Program-made: the position numbers and the translations under genes
Notes under the pieces: model-generated
Seen by the model: only the letters and a program-made list of their open reading frames with translations
What the model was told of the DNA's origin: nothing
Database searches by the model: none
In this document: positions 1 through 13,900 of the stretch, piece after piece
Numbering within the stretch: position 1 is the stretch's first letter
Layout: every line of letters begins with the position of its first letter
Assembly: GCA_034509495.1 (NCBI GenBank)
Contig: CM067514.1
Coordinates: forward strand, 7,466,259 to 7,530,258
Reading direction: 5' to 3'
Length of the DNA stretch: 64,000 bases
DNA from: Acestrorhynchus altus
Lineage: Eukaryota; Chordata; Actinopteri; Characiformes; Acestrorhynchidae

Positions 1-84
1 TCAATTCCTTTTTTCTGTGATTGTGAATTCTGTGAATGTCCTGCAGTGGTCCAGACTTGGGCAGATATCTAAAAATGGCTGTGC

Positions 85-195
85 ACCTTCAACAAAGTAT
101 TGAGCAAAGTCTGTGAATACTTATGTAAATATTATATATTTTTATTTCATTTTTAATGCATTTTCTAACAAAGCTTTCTCACCTCATGGAGTATT
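85..195. mobile_element. Tc1-like relic, end fragment
   Basis: TGTGAATACTTATGTA followed by an AT-rich TTTTTATTT stretch matches the same segment near the end of the Tc1 copy at 25690-25760. Only about 100 bp remain. Confidence 0.4.
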
Positions 196-663
196 GTGTG
201 TAGAAATTTGAGGGGAAAAGGAACTGAATTCATTTTGGCATAACTGCACAAATTTCAAGCAAAACTATTAACAAGAGAATTACAGGCTGCTTTTCTGTGC
301 AGTACATGGTTTTGACTCAGATAATAGAACAAATGCAAATAACATTCATAGTATGTTTTTTATAGATTTTATCCATAATTAAAAGTGTTAAATAATGCTA
401 AATCAGCTGCATGGTGGTGAAATTGAACATATTCAAACGCTGGCTACAGGCAACCAGGATGAATCTGCAACCAAGCATTGTTCTTCATAGTAGTTTGAGA
501 TCAGAAATTCTTTCTTCAAAGTGAGAAATTATTACTAACATATTTATGTTTACCTGCATCTGTTCTAATGTGTCATCTAGGGTTTTTACAGTAAACACTC
601 ATTACTAATGCTAATCATTTTCATAATTTTATATAATGTAATTGAGATTGGTGTATGTATGTA

Positions 664-870
664 CAGCTCTCTCCATAATTATTGACACCCCTGGCTAAGA
701 TGTGTTCTTTGGCTAATAAATTCTTAAAAAATAATATAGGACAACAGTGCAAAAAAAGAGAAATCTTGGGCTTATCTGTGTATATTCTAGTGATTGGAAA
801 ATTGAACGTCTCTCTTAAAGCTGATGTGCTGCTGTTAGTGAATGTTCTTACAGATATTAGTCATGAGTGA
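664..870. mobile_element. Fragment of a DNA transposon (ATAATTATTGACACCCC family)
   Basis: The sequence starting TACAGCTCTCTCCATAATTA looks like a decayed end of a fish Tc1-like element. No matching right end was found, so this call is weak. Confidence 0.3.
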
Positions 871-1327
871 ACTGAGCTGGTGCTTCTCAACCTGCCTGTT
901 CTCCTACACTGAAAGGTTGGGTCAAGAGTTCATCTGCCGCTGGAAGGGGTAATCACTCACTCTTCGTAAAGCACAGAGTGGGAAAGGATGGTTCACTCTC
1001 TTCACAGATCTGTTACATCATCTTGGTCCCTGTGTGTCAGTGCAGTGTGATGCTGGCCGACTGTGGGTCTTGAAAGTGCTGTCCTTCGAGGTGTGTCTGT
1101 CCTTTTTAGTAGCTATATTTGGTTGTTTATGATTCTAGTTATTTTTGCAATAATACAACAATCATAACATCATGACCATCTCCTTGTTTCTACAGTCATT
1201 GTCCATTGTATCAGTTCCAATGTCCATACAGGAGAACATTTCTCCAGATTGTGGTCCATCTGTTTATCTGCATACTTTATCCTCTTTTTCAGCCTGTTCC
1301 ACAATGGTAAGAACCACACAGGCATTA

Positions 1328-1746
1328 TGTGGGTGGAGGGTCAATCTCAGCACTACAGTGACACTGACATGGAGGTAGAGTGTTGGTGTGTGTTGTGCTG
1401 GTAGGAGTGAATAAGACACAGCAGTGCTGCTGGAGTGTGTAACTGCTCAGTGTCACTGCTGGACTGAGAACAGTCCACCAACCAGAAATATCCAGCCAAC
1501 AGCATCCTGTGAGCACTGATGAAGATCTAGAGGATGACCAACACAAACAGTGCAGAAACAGATGTGCCTTTGTCCCTTACTTTACATCTACAGGGTGGAG
1601 CAAAATAAGTTGTCTCATAGTCACAGACAGTGTTCAAACACTACAACAGCACTGTTGTGCCTGCTCCATCAGCGAAACACAGTAAAGCACCACCACACAA
1701 CACAGACCACGTCAGTGTCATTGCAGTGCTGAGAATGACCACCACT
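1328..1746. mobile_element. MITE with long inverted repeats
   Basis: The left arm (AATCTCAGCACTACAGTGAC near 1342) pairs with the right arm (GTCATTGCAGTGCTGAGAAT near 1717). The match continues inward imperfectly for about 100 bp (GTGTGTTGTGCTGGT against its inverted copy). No transposase is encoded. Short ORFs inside are by-products. Confidence 0.65.
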
Positions 1747-2318
1747 GCAAAAGTAGTGCCTTAGGTCCCAATCACATTATTTAAAATAATTTCTCTCAAT
1801 GAAAACAGTTTTACTGTCAAAAGTCTTGGATGTCCCACTGGCCACACCAGTATTACCTGCTCTGTCATGGTCCTACAGGGTCCTGACCACTGAAGAACAG
1901 GATGAAATTGGTCATACATGATCAAATTCCATATTTTATTCAATTTCTAGATATACAGTCAACATAATTGTAGTAGTGTTGCTATGTCGTTGCTATGGTA
2001 TGGAAGGTGGTTGCTTAATCATTGTTTCTTCTCAAATCAAGGGCATTGAGTTTATAGAGCATTCTATTAGATTCTGGAGCATTGCAGTGAGGGTTTGATT
2101 GCATTTTGTGTCAAAGGCGAGAGTTAGTGATGTCAGGTTAGATGATCTTCACTCTACCTCATTTCCAACTCTCCACAGTTCCACTGCTCCACAGCTTAAT
2201 GCTAGGGGGTTTCATAGCCTTCTATCCCATGCCTTGCATTAGGCGTGGAGCCAGTAGGTTCATGTTTGATTATCTGTCCTATTCTATTGCCAGTACTTCT
2301 CTGCAGGGAGAAGACATG

Positions 2319-2376
<58 letters not shown>

Positions 2377-2377
2377 N

Positions 2378-2425
<48 letters not shown>
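2319..2425. repeat. (TG)n microsatellite
   Basis: About 50 TG units with one N at 2375, running into the gap. All reading frames through it give only Cys-Val repeats and are not genes. Confidence 0.98.
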
Positions 2426-2816
2426 NNNNNNNNNNNNNNNNNNNNNNNNNNNNNNNNNNNNNNNNNNNNNNNNNNNNNNNNNNNNNNNNNNNNNNNNNNN
2501 NNNNNNNNNNNNNNNNNNNNNNNNNNNNNNNNNNNNNNNNNNNNNNNNNNNNNNNNNNNNNNNNNNNNNNNNNNNNNNNNNNNNNNNNNNNNNNNNNNNN
2601 NNNNNNNNNNNNNNNNNNNNNNNNNNNNNNNNNNNNNNNNNNNNNNNNNNNNNNNNNNNNNNNNNNNNNNNNNNNNNNNNNNNNNNNNNNNNNNNNNNNN
2701 NNNNNNNNNNNNNNNNNNNNNNNNNNNNNNNNNNNNNNNNNNNNNNNNNNNNNNNNNNNNNNNNNNNNNNNNNNNNNNNNNNNNNNNNNNNNNNNNNNNN
2801 NNNNNNNNNNNNNNNN
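2426..2816. other. Assembly gap (391 N)
   Basis: Unsequenced bases directly after the TG microsatellite; TGTG resumes at 2817. The gap length may be an estimate. Confidence 1.
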
Positions 2817-3490
2817 TGTGTGAGAGAGCAATGGGTGCAACTTAAAGTAGCTGAATGCATTCATTAGAAGGGGTGTCCACAAATATTTGGACATGTAATT
2901 GATGGATTATTTCCTGTGTAAGATTAGAATTTATTTTCATATTTCTTAAACATCAGTAGTGCATTGGATGTCATAACATTATTAAACAATGAGTGTCTAG
3001 CTTCTGCATACAATAGCAGCAGTTAATAATATAAAATATATTCCAAACTTTGAACTGTAGCAAGCTGAAGCCTTTGATGAGTGAGTGGTTTGTCTCGAGT
3101 CGTGCAGCTCATATCTTAATGTCGTCTTGTTTTCATCATCGTACTTTAAACTCTGGTTATTTCTCTGTCAGTGATTTGTTCTAGCTAACTTTGGCTCAGG
3201 TCCTTGGCACATGCTGCAGTTCCCATGGTAACACAAGGTACATTGAATAATACAGCACATTTTTCATCCACACCTCTGTGATTGACTTAATTCATGGTGC
3301 ATTACCTTGTATGGTTTCCGCATAAAACAATTCACAGCCAATATGTAACAGAGTATGAATGCAATTCTGTTCCTCTCACAGAAATGTCTGAATGAATGAG
3401 GAGCTGCCTTCTGGTTTTCCACACGTACACACGTTGTATCAGAATAGGGTTGGTCCCTTTTTGAGTCTTGGTTCTTTCGGTCATTAAAGT

Positions 3491-3960
3491 ATATGGTCAA
3501 AATTATTCGGACACCTGCTCATTCATTGTTTCTTCTGAAATTAAGGGTATTAAGATTTTACCTTGGTTTGGTTAGAGTAATCTCTAGTATCCAGGAAAGG
3601 CCGTCTACTAGATTTTGGATTGGCATTGCTGTGGGTATTTGCTTGCATTACTGAGGAGAAGGATGTTGAATAATCAACACCCCAACTCATCCCAAAAGTA
3701 CTAGATGAAGCCCCATTATTCCAGAGAACACAGTTCAAATCCTCACCGGTCAGTACAGGGTGGCTTTATACTCCTCTTGGCCACGTCTGGCATTAGGCAT
3801 GGTGCTAACAGATTCTTGTTTATCTGCTCCAGAGAGTCCTATTCTATTGGCAGTACTAATCTACAGGCAGTATACAAGCTGCATGGGTGCATTTACAGTT
3901 GGTACAACTTAAAGCAGCTGAATATGTTCATTAGTAGGGGAGGACAAATGGACAAAAAAG
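3491..3960 (+). mobile_element. MITE family A copy 2
   Basis: Starts TATATGGTCAAAATTATTCG and GACACCTGCTCATTCATTG, and ends near ATTAGTAGGGGAGGAC. About 470 bp, without coding capacity. Confidence 0.75.
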
Positions 3961-3984
3961 TGCATTTTCTAAAGCAAAAACAGA

Positions 3985-4350
3985 GTGGTTGTGCATTGGT
4001 TGCCATGATATTCTGGGGTTGTTGCTGTGGTGTTGCAAAGTTGTTTGTGAGGTGGTTGCTATGGTATCCCAGGTAATTGTCATAGCATTGCTATGTAGTA
4101 GCTATGGTAGCAAAGATAGTTGTTTTGCTGTTCCTAAGTGGTTGCTATGGGTTTAATTAATGGTGATGACTGTTATGATGTTGCTAGGTAGTTACTATGA
4201 TGTTCTAGGTGGTTGCTAGGTGTGTTACAGTGTCAGTAGGATATTGCGATACGATTTCATGCAGTTGCTATGGTGTTGTTTAATGGTTGCTAGGATGTTG
4301 CTCAGGTGGATGTCAAGTGGTTGCTGTGATGCCCCATATAGTTGGTTGGG
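3985..4350. repeat. Degenerate GTTGCTATGG repeat block
   Basis: Many irregular copies of GGTTGCTATGGT-like 10-14-mers, such as GTGGTTGCTATGGTATCCC. Similar blocks lie at 6225-6500 and 56570-56695. Confidence 0.75.
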
Positions 4351-4559
4351 TGTTTTGATTCATATTGGGTGACAAAAAATGAGTGTAACGGTGTTGATAT
4401 CTCAGACTTTTACAGCTTTTGAAAGGTTTGCAGTGGATCTTAGGAATGGGTCCAAGCACATGTCCAAATGACCCCTGGTGGTCTGTAAACTGGTACATTG
4501 CAGTGTTTAGTGTTTGTGGCATCTCTGGAATGCAATAAATGATGATGCAATAAGTCATG

Positions 4560-5534
4560 AGGCCAACACGTGACCTGGTAACATTATGAATAGTATGTTT
4601 TGTTTTTAATGGAGAAAAGGCTGTGCAGGCCTATAATCAGCCAGCCGGTTAGGAGAGACGGCTCTGTCTGAACACTGCTCTCAGCTCTGTGTCAATACCA
4701 GAGCTTAACAATGAAAACAGATGTTCAAGGCTTGTTCCTGGTCGATTCCCCTCTCTGCTCACAGTGCTGCTCACATCTTAACAAGCTGTTTATAGCTGCT
4801 GCAGCAGGGGGCTGGGTGGGATTTTCTGGTGTCTGTATTGAGTAGTTACCTGTTAGCTCTGGTGACACCTGGCAGACTGGGATAACTGCTGTTTCTCAGG
4901 AGCTTGAGCTTGTGGAGTAGAAAGGGTTCTGAGCTGGCTTTTAGTTTGTTACACAGGTATACTGTAGGAAGAGTGGAATTTGATCATGACAGAGTTTAAT
5001 TAAGGCACCGGTTCTGCATATCTTGGCCCTCAGTCCTTGCAGGTCTTGATCTGTTATATTTCATATAGTTGAGGTGTTCTCATTACGGTGAGCTTGGACC
5101 AGACTTTATGAGCATGTACAGTGAATCCAAGACCTCTGACTCTGGCATGCATAGGCAAGTACAGTTGTCTCTTAAGAGCTTTTACAGCTTTGTTAAGAGC
5201 AAACTGTGAACCTCTACTAATTTCACCCTGAATGCATCCTTAGAGTCAGCCCATGCATTTAAACTTTGCCAGCTCTCTGGATTTTGGACCATTTTCTTTC
5301 ACTTCAGTATGCCGAGAGGACCTGCTATGGTGATGTGAAAACCATATCTGCACTATAATTCCCAGACCTTGAAGGCAAGAGTGTGTTTTATCTCCCTCCT
5401 CCCTTAAGCAAGCCACTTTTTAAAGCCAACAGCGCCGGGAACGATTAGCCTGGCTCTGTCCTGGCTAATGAGCTGCTTGTTAAAATTTAATGTCTGTGTT
5501 CCACTGCAGTCAGGAAATTCTCTCTCTCTCTCTC

Positions 5535-5589
<55 letters not shown>

Positions 5590-6220
5590 CCCATCTCTTC
5601 GAGGGGAAATGGAGAAATGGGTGCCGTCCGAGAGCCGTGATGATGGTTAATCAGAGGATTGTGTTGTATGGGCCGGCTATAAAGCTATATGCAATCCGCT
5701 TTAATCCTTTAAAAAGAACCATAGACTGGTTTCACACATGCATGAGTTGAGCAGCAGGGAACTGTCATATGTCCCCCCACTGGGAGGACTCACTGAATGG
5801 GTAATTCCAGCCTGTGCCCCACCCTGGCTCCACCTTTCAATACTCAGTAACACCTGCAGCTTATCCATTGAGCTGGTTGTCTGGGTGCATCCCAGTTGTG
5901 TAAAAATGACCAGGTCTAACTAGTTTTGGAGTAGGTTGTTATGTAGTAGGTAAAAGTGTGGACGTTGAGTATAACCATGATGCATGCTTAGGTCAGTTTT
6001 TGGCAGTGCAGTTTGAATTGCCAATAGGTTTGAGATATTTTGACAGGTTTGATTGCAACTCATATAATTTCTGCTGCTTTTGATAAAGATGAGCAACTTC
6101 TTACTAACACACCCATTACAAACCAGCAATGTGTGTTCATGCATTTTGTTCACATGCAAATGTATGTAGTTTTATCCAGAAAAGTACATTTCTTGACGGT
6201 TGATGTGGTATACCATGTGG
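4560..6220. other. Non-coding upstream stretch with (CT)n microsatellite
   Basis: No gene is seen. A CT/TC microsatellite lies at 5520-5584. The unique-looking part 4620-5480 is less repetitive than its surroundings and may hold dok4 upstream regulatory DNA, but nothing specific identifies it. Confidence 0.5.
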
Positions 6221-6224
6221 TTTT

Positions 6225-6500
6225 TTCAGTGTTGCTAAATGGCCACTAGGTGGTTATGGTATTACAGCTGGTGGCAATGGTGTTCCTCTGTGGTTGCTAT
6301 TGCTATTGCTAAATGGTTGCTATGGAATGAAGTGCTTGCTAGTTGACTGCTACATTTTTGCTAGGATGTTGATATGGCATTTCATGCAGTTGCCATGTTG
6401 TTGTTTAGTGGATGCAAGGCATTTGCTGTGGTATCCAAGATAATTGTTATGGTGTTTCAGTTGTTACGGATGAGTGATTGCTGTGGTGCCCCATGTGGTT
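6225..6500. repeat. Degenerate GTTGCTATGG repeat block
   Basis: Copies such as AATGGTTGCTATGGAATG and TCTGTGGTTGCTATTGC, the same motif as at 3985-4350. Confidence 0.7.
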
Positions 6501-7638
6501 GGTTGGGTGTTTCTAGTGTATTTGTGTCATTGTGACCAGAAGGGTGTCTTTTTTGGTACCCCATTAATGGGGAAAAAATGTGCAAAAAAGAAATATGTCT
6601 GATGCAAAATCTGTACATAAGCAAACATAAAGCATCAGACCAAACTGTCTAGAGGAAACCAAGGCATGGGTTAAGCTGGGGTTACACTACACAATTTTAT
6701 CCCTGATTGTCAGTCTGTGCTGGTAGTCAGCAGATTTTTTCATCAGTCTGAGTTGACAGTTGGAGAAGGGGCACAGATTTAGATTTTTTTGGCTTCTTGA
6801 TTGCCTTTCAGACCAGTTGGAGCAGATCAAACATTTGATTGTTTTGCCCTGAGTGTAATCTAGTAGTATAAACTGATCAGTGCCTCAGTGTGGGTCATGT
6901 CAACAGTCAGTGAAAAGTGAGCCAAGAAAAACAGCCATGTGTTCATATTACACCTTAAATGATGCAGCAGCTTCAATCTGCCTTTAGTATGTGTTCAGTA
7001 CAGCAGCACAATTTAAGGTGGAAAGGAATTTTGGATATGAAGCCAACATCTGCTTTTGCACAAAGGATAGCCTCCAATAAAAATGAAGACACAAACAATG
7101 GCCACAGCAAGCTGTTGTATTTCCATGTTTAATTCTCTAGCCAATGCGTGGCACACACCTTTGGGGCATTTGTTTTAGTTCATCAGCAGGTTGAAGTTGT
7201 TGTATGGGATCCCTAGTCATTTAATGTGTGATTTCTTTACACAGTTGTGTTAATTTATTTGTTTTAGGTTTGGTTACACTTCAAAATACTCAGGCAGACC
7301 TACTGCATTACATTTTTGATCTATAGGCCTATGTCACATGAAGCATTGGGATATACATTCCTTTAGACTACAGGCATTAATTTCCATATATACCTGGACA
7401 TTCAGCAGCAACACCTGAACAAGTGCAGTAAGGGTCCAGTTACCTAAAAACAACATGGTTGGTCAGATGTGTACCATCACAAGGCGGGTAAGCCTTATGC
7501 TCTGAAAGACAAAGTGTCTGGAAAGTCAATGAATAATCTATGGTAATGTAGCGTGCCAGCACGGGCAACCTCCATTCTCCAGGAATAGGGCATCAATAAT
7601 GGATGCTCTCCTTTTATTCCCCTCTTGTTCCTTTGCAG
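6500..7638. other. Non-coding sequence upstream of the dok4 start exon
   Basis: No ORF, recognised repeat or promoter motif stands out. Confidence 0.5.
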
Positions 7639-7865
7639 AGATCATGCTGGAGCGATGAGACATGCAGGACCCCAGATGAACTGAGGACTTCATTTCTTCA
7701 GCAGGTGAGATCCCACATCTGAGAGAGCAAGATCCGAGTGAAGACTGAAGCAGAGGAAAGAGCGAAGGATTGGAAGGAGGTGTTTGGTTGGATCAGAAGA
7801 CAGAGGGAACACAAAGGCTGGATGCCAGCGTCTATCGGCTCCAGCAGCTCCCAGGTGCCTCAGAG
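7639..7865 (+). other. dok4: dok4 5' UTR part of the start exon
   Basis: A pyrimidine-rich tract ending in TTTGCAG at 7632-7638 looks like a splice acceptor, so the exon probably runs 7639-7931 with the ATG at 7866. Short upstream ATGs are present. A GTGAG at about 7704 could be an alternative donor inside this stretch. The first noncoding exon and the promoter were not identified upstream. Confidence 0.5.
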
Positions 7866-7931
7866 ATGGCCTCCAACTTCAATGACATCGTCAAGCAGGG
7901 CTACGTCCGCATGCGAAGCAGGAAGCTGGGG
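7866..7931 (+). CDS. dok4: dok4 coding exon 1
   Basis: Residues 1-22, [20 protein letters not shown] followed by LG. Ends in phase 0 at the donor GTGAGT (7932). Confidence 0.96.
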
Positions 7932-10900
7932 GTGAGTAGAGGCAGCATGGCTTGATCATGCTGTTTGATATGCTCTTTCTTCATATAGCAACATTGAATT
8001 TTCACAAGATATTTCACTCTAAAATGTTTTGTAGTATAACAGTTTGTTTTGGGTTTTTTTGTTTGTTTTAATTACTGAATTGTGTGTCACAATATTCTGT
8101 ATGTGTATGTTTATGGAAATCACCCTCCAGGTCTATTTTGGAAGGTTTTATGCACTAATAAATCAAACTGCTTTGTAAAATGCATGTTACATAAATACAG
8201 CATATATCATTTTGGCATTGTAATAGTTGCTTTGTGCGCAAAGATAAATTTACGAGCGCTTGTGGTACACTTAAAGCATATTTATTTTGATGTTTGAAAG
8301 ACTGTTTAGTTCAAATATAAAGCTGCATTGTATTAATTGTGTTGGCATAATTTAACCAGGTTTTTGTAGTCTATTTTTTACATCTAGCTCCTTGGTCCTA
8401 TGTTGGTTTGTAGCAGAGAATTGCAGGATACTTGTGTAAACATTATTTTTGATCTTGTTTAAAATCTACTCTGTTTTATACTGAATAGACTGAGACCTCC
8501 TACTACTGTGTTTGGAAGTTACACACATTACACCCTGATTGACAAAACAACACACCAAGAAGTAGTTGTTGGAATGGAATGAAACGTTATACTGTATGAG
8601 TGAATGCAATGATATAGGTAAAGAGAGAAGATAATTTTATTGGGGAAAATTTTGTACAATTGAAAACCTGTTTGGCCTCTTGCAGCAAAAATGCTGCAAC
8701 TGGGCCTGTAGATCCTACGCACTCATAGGTTGCTGAAGCTGGGGTCCCAACTTGTCCAATAAATGTGGGTTAGCATTATCCTGCTGAAAAATGTCACTTG
8801 AAAGACCTGTGACTGCAGGAAGTCATGCACAAATGGATTAGTTGTTGGTGTCCCTTATATTACTACTAGTTGGGGCAGTCGTGGCCTGGTGGTTCAGGAA
8901 CCAGCCTTGTGACTGGAAGGTTGCCGATTTGAATGTGAACTGGCAGGGGATAAGTGAAGTGCCCTTGACCAAGGCACTTAACTCCCCAGCTGCTTCCTGT
9001 GCACCCTGAATAGGGCTGACCCCATGTGTGCTCACTGCCCCATAATGTCTGAATTTACTAATGTCTGTGTGTGTGTATCACTGTGTGGAGGACAAATTCC
9101 CCTGTGTGCAACACAGTGGGTCTATGAGCACCTTTACCTTTACCCTAGTGGTGGCCATCTGTTGTGTGCAATGGCTCCCCAGATCATCTCACCAGCAGTT
9201 GGGGCAGTGTGTTTCACTGGGCAGGATTGAAGTGTTGCTAAAGATGATAAGGTTCCAGTCCTGTTTGCCCTGTGCTTACCCTTTCAGAGACACTTTTCCA
9301 AACATCTCCTAACAGCTTGTTAAGATTGGCCTACATGTAGTTCATTAAAACGACCGTCCTACATGGCAGTAGGAGATTGTTAAACTGAATACAGAGTAGG
9401 AGAATTGGAGTGTGATCACTTTCGGGCACAAAAGGATGGTTAAACATGAGCACAAACACTACGAGCGAGAGTAAAAACAAGAGAAACGAGCAAAACAGCA
9501 GCTCCTGCTCCCGAGAAACAATAAAATCTGCTTGCTTATGAAATTTTTACTATATTTACTCAAAATTCCCTTTCACTGCATTTAGCAGAGCATGTTTAAT
9601 GAAAACAGCCAGAACCTACAGTGATAAAAGTAGTAAAGGATTCCTTCACTATTATATGGGAGTGATTCACTCTGCTCTTACACATCTACCACTCGGGGTT
9701 TAGTTTAGCCTAGCTTGTAATCACATCCACCTAAAGACCTTGATTCACTGTATGTTGTAAAGTATTCTGGATTATGGCAGGAACTAAACTCTGGGGTGAA
9801 TATTTACTGAATATCCAATATCATTACTTTATGATATGAAGCTCATTTCCATCAATTGTTCAGACAGACACCTAGTCAGACCTATTTCCTGTTGTAATTC
9901 AGAAGCAAGCAGAAGGTGGAGAAGTACACAGAATCTAGAATTATGCAAAGAGCCAGAGAGCACAATTTTTGTTTTTCAGCAGTAGTTGTTGCTGTTTTGC
10001 TCCTTTCTCTTGTTTCTCCGCTCTTGTAGTGTTTGTTGTGCAGTTTGATGTGAGATGATTGTTTAGAATGTGAGAAGTTTTACATTTGAATGAATTAAAT
10101 GAATGCATGAACCAGAGTTTAGCATCCTTAGGTGACACCATAGGGCAGAAAAAAAACATTTTGATTAAGGGGTGGAATCAAAGATTGCACCCAGGTTGCA
10201 GACCACCAGAACAGTAAACCACACTGGGTAATTTGACATGCATCCCAAACTGTTCCTAATTTACACCACAAAATGCGTGATGATGCCACCAACTTTTCAG
10301 CTCCCAAACGTTTCCAACCCCTAATACATACATACAAGGCCTACATTTTAATGCTGACTGATCTTTACCTATATTTTCCTCATTAGTTTTAGTGATGTTA
10401 ATATCTACAGGATACTACAGGATTTTCACTTGCAGAAGAAATCACTGGTAGTGAACTGCTGTCAGAAACTCTTACCACAGTGTTCTTTACTTAAAATCTA
10501 TGAAATCGACTGAAATTGGACTAATTAGTCTCTCTGTAATGAAGCGCATAGTTGGTCAGTGGTCTGCTTGCTCAGAAAAGTATATAGTTCATCACAAATG
10601 CCAGCATTTATCATTATAACAATATAACACCTTCCGATTGCCTACCTCTACGCCGACTGTTAGGCAGCTGAATAAGAGAAGCTGTCTGGAAGCTGAAGGA
10701 CATTTATGTGATGGAGTAATGTGGTGGGAAACAGCCTGTAAAAACTTCATATTTTGTATAAAACATCACAGGTAGATCACACGTAGTTTTATAGTTCATT
10801 TCTTTTTTATAGTAAACCAGGTCCCACGCAGTCACAAACTCCCTTCTTACCAATATATTCCAGCCTCAAAACTTGTGTTTTGTGAACAGATAAAAGGGGT

Positions 10901-13900
10901 GCATGAGGTTAAATGGTCTACAAAACAGGCGTTTAACCTCACTTTTAGCTCTGAGGCCTCATTACAACTTTACGTTCCACCTCTGCCAGAAATGTCAACC
11001 TTCAGCTCTGCACCACCTGCCTGCTGCTCCAACACAGATGCAAGCACGTTTGTAGCATTTCTATGATCCTGATGATCCCTTCTGTGCCTTTTTGTGTTAA
11101 GTAGTTAAATATGCTTTTAAAAGTATTCAGTATAGGATACATTCATGTTATTCTTTTTCTTTCGACATGTAAACATGAACATCTCTGCATTTAATCATAC
11201 TGCTTAATGCACAAACACTTACTATTATTTTACAGGTGCCTTAACTGTTAGAACCATAGGCTCGTTTTTGTAGTATGATGAGTTTCTATTTGGCAAAATT
11301 ACATTCAACAGTCAAATTTGACAGTCATACATGTCAGATATTATCTTTAGGAGATTCTAGACAACTGTTTGTCTTCATTTGAGGTGTAAAAGTTAACAGA
11401 ATTTAAATGACTATGATTTGATCAAAAATCTACTTGCCTTGCCCAATTTTTAAAATAGAATAGAACTTTATTGATCCCTTGGGAGGGTTCCTTCAGGGAA
11501 ATGAAGGTTCCAGTAGCAGCCTCAGTACAGTACAGAAAGTAAATAATAATAAAAAATAATTTAGTAAGAAGCACTATATAAATATATAGAATATATAATA
11601 TAGACTCTATATTACAATATATGATATAGATAATAGTGCATGAGAAAAGGGGTCCTGTAGGAGGGGGTATTGCACATTATTATTGCACTATTGAAACTGT
11701 TTATTGCACAGAGAGTCCAGTTGTGTTGTGGTGGTTGCAGGTTACTGTTAACTGTTTGGTTCGGGTTACTACTCATTCCCATCCTTTATCCTCCTGTTAC
11801 CACTCCTCCCCCCAGAAAGTAAAAAGTAAAAACAAAAGTACAGTCTGATGGCAGGTGGGACAAAAGAGTTTTTAAGTCTATTGGTCCTGCACTTGGAAAG
11901 GAAGCAGCCTTTTTTATGTGATGGTTTTGCTTATAAGGATTAAAAAACACTTTATATCTCAGAAATCCTCTTGGAAATTGATTGTTCAGAATAGTTTTTG
12001 TGCTGGAAATGCAATAATACAATAGCCCAGCCTAGAAAGCGGCATGTAACTACCTGCAAAGTGTAGATCTCTGGTTCTAAGAGTTAAATATGAGTTGGTG
12101 TAAGCAGTTTTGTCTCTGTGGTTTATACAGTATAAACAAAATTGAAAATATGATTTTTCAAATCTCCTCTTGAGTTCCTGACACGCCATGCTGACCATAA
12201 GCCATTGGACACCATCAGGCTTTTAGTCTGTTCAGTATTTGGCTCTGAAAGACATTTGTCACTGCTGTTTAGGCCAACTGAACAGCCAGCTCTGATTCAG
12301 CATTGACTGTAATTTTACTGTCAAGACCTTTAGAGCTAAGATATGATATATGATAATATATTCTGAATTATGGCATTTAATATTAATTGTATCTATCCAA
12401 GAATATAAATAATACCACAGTTTAAAACAAACAGATCCACCCTTTTTTGGTCAAAATGCCTGTTTAAAAGGCATGTCTTATTGCAAATACTGTTAGGATG
12501 CTTATCTTTAATAAATAATAAAGTATTTCATTATATAAACATGACCTTAAAAACATAAACATAAAACATAAAAATTATTTATTCATAGCAAGCAAATGAG
12601 GTAGATTCTGTATCTCTTCTTGTCTAAAACTTAATCAGAATCACCACATAAATCCTCACCACTGAATAACTGTAATTCAACCACAAAGTCAATAGATTTT
12701 TTTATTAACTGTGAAGAAAAAATAATAGTCATTTGATCTCAAACAGACAGTATATAGTTAAGCCATATATTTACAGATTCAAATAGGCAGTGCTAGCAGA
12801 CTCCCTTATCCAGAGCGACTTACAAAAGTGCATTGCTGTTCACGCAATGTATCCTTAGCTAGTAGACGAGGTTAGAATCTAGAGATTCCTCACGCTTAGA
12901 TCCTGTTGAAAAAAATTGGGTTAATGGAGTTAAATACTCCTGAAACAGATGGGTCTTCAGACTGCATTTGAACACAGTGAGCTGTTTGGACCCCCAGGGG
13001 AAGTTCATTCCACCATTTTGGTTCCAGAACAGAAGAGTTTGGATGCATGTTTTTTTGCGTCTTGAGGGACGGTGAGTCAAGCCGCTCTGTACTTGAAGCT
13101 CGAAGGGCTCTTGGTACAGCTCGAGTTTTGACCATTGCCATCATGTATGGAGGTGCTGGTCCATTTCTGGCTTTGTAGGCCAGCATCAAGGTTTTCAATC
13201 TGTTGGGGCAACTACAGGAAGCCAATGAAGGGAACGCAGCAGAGGAGATACCTATCGCACTTAAGTTATCGCACCTAAGTTTAAGGATCTGTAAGGTTGT
13301 TTAACTCATACCAAATGTGATGGGCCTAAATGCGTTTTATCAGTACTCTCATTGCAACACATTGTGTGCACTTTGGATAACATGATGTTCAGTGATCCTT
13401 CTACCCAGTGTATGTTGACCCTTCAACATAACTGTTATATAACAAACAGTGGGATTTGAAGTTTGGTTTAGCTTGGTTAATGTTACTTCAGGCATTGGTC
13501 TCAATAACAATTTCCGAGTCCAGCCCACCCTCAGACCACAACAAGACCGAGTCCAGATAAGGTTGAAACTGAGAAGGTTGAGACCGCTCATCTTGAGAAC
13601 AGGCTCAAGTGCTGCAGCACTAATTGAAGGTCAGCCACTAGAGAACTGTAGTCTTGGTTCTTGTTCCCTTTTCATGCTGCTTGTTGTGAAAATGTAATTC
13701 AGTTTATTTAAAATTAGTTTATGTATAAAAATACAAACCAAATTTGAACAAAAATACTAGTGGAATTGTGGCTGTTGGTTTCCAAATACACTAAACATTG
13801 TATAACTCATTTATACCAGTGTTTCTCAACCCTGGTTCTGGAGATGTCCCTACCTTGCATCCTTTCTGAGCTCTCAACACACCTGATTCAACTTATCAAC

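Larger units (their letters stand above)
2015..2900 (+). mobile_element. MITE family A copy 1, split by a microsatellite and an N gap
   Basis: Left part begins near CATTGTTTCTTCTCAAATCA. Right part reads CAATGGGTGCAACTTAAAGT and ends in GGGGTGTCCACAAATATTTG. The middle is replaced by a TG run and Ns. Confidence 0.7.

Noticed and set aside
2142..2894. Several long ORFs on both strands through the TG repeat and N gap
   Set aside because: They consist of Cys-Val or His-Thr repeats and unknown bases; no protein is supported.
7738..7955. Upstream in-frame or alternative starts for dok4 (60-65 codon ORFs)
   Set aside because: They are in other frames than the conserved [13 protein letters not shown] start and run past the GTGAGT donor.
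12896..13225. A 109-codon minus-strand host gene
   Set aside because: It matches the pattern of a LINE ORF2 C-terminus and is frameshifted.
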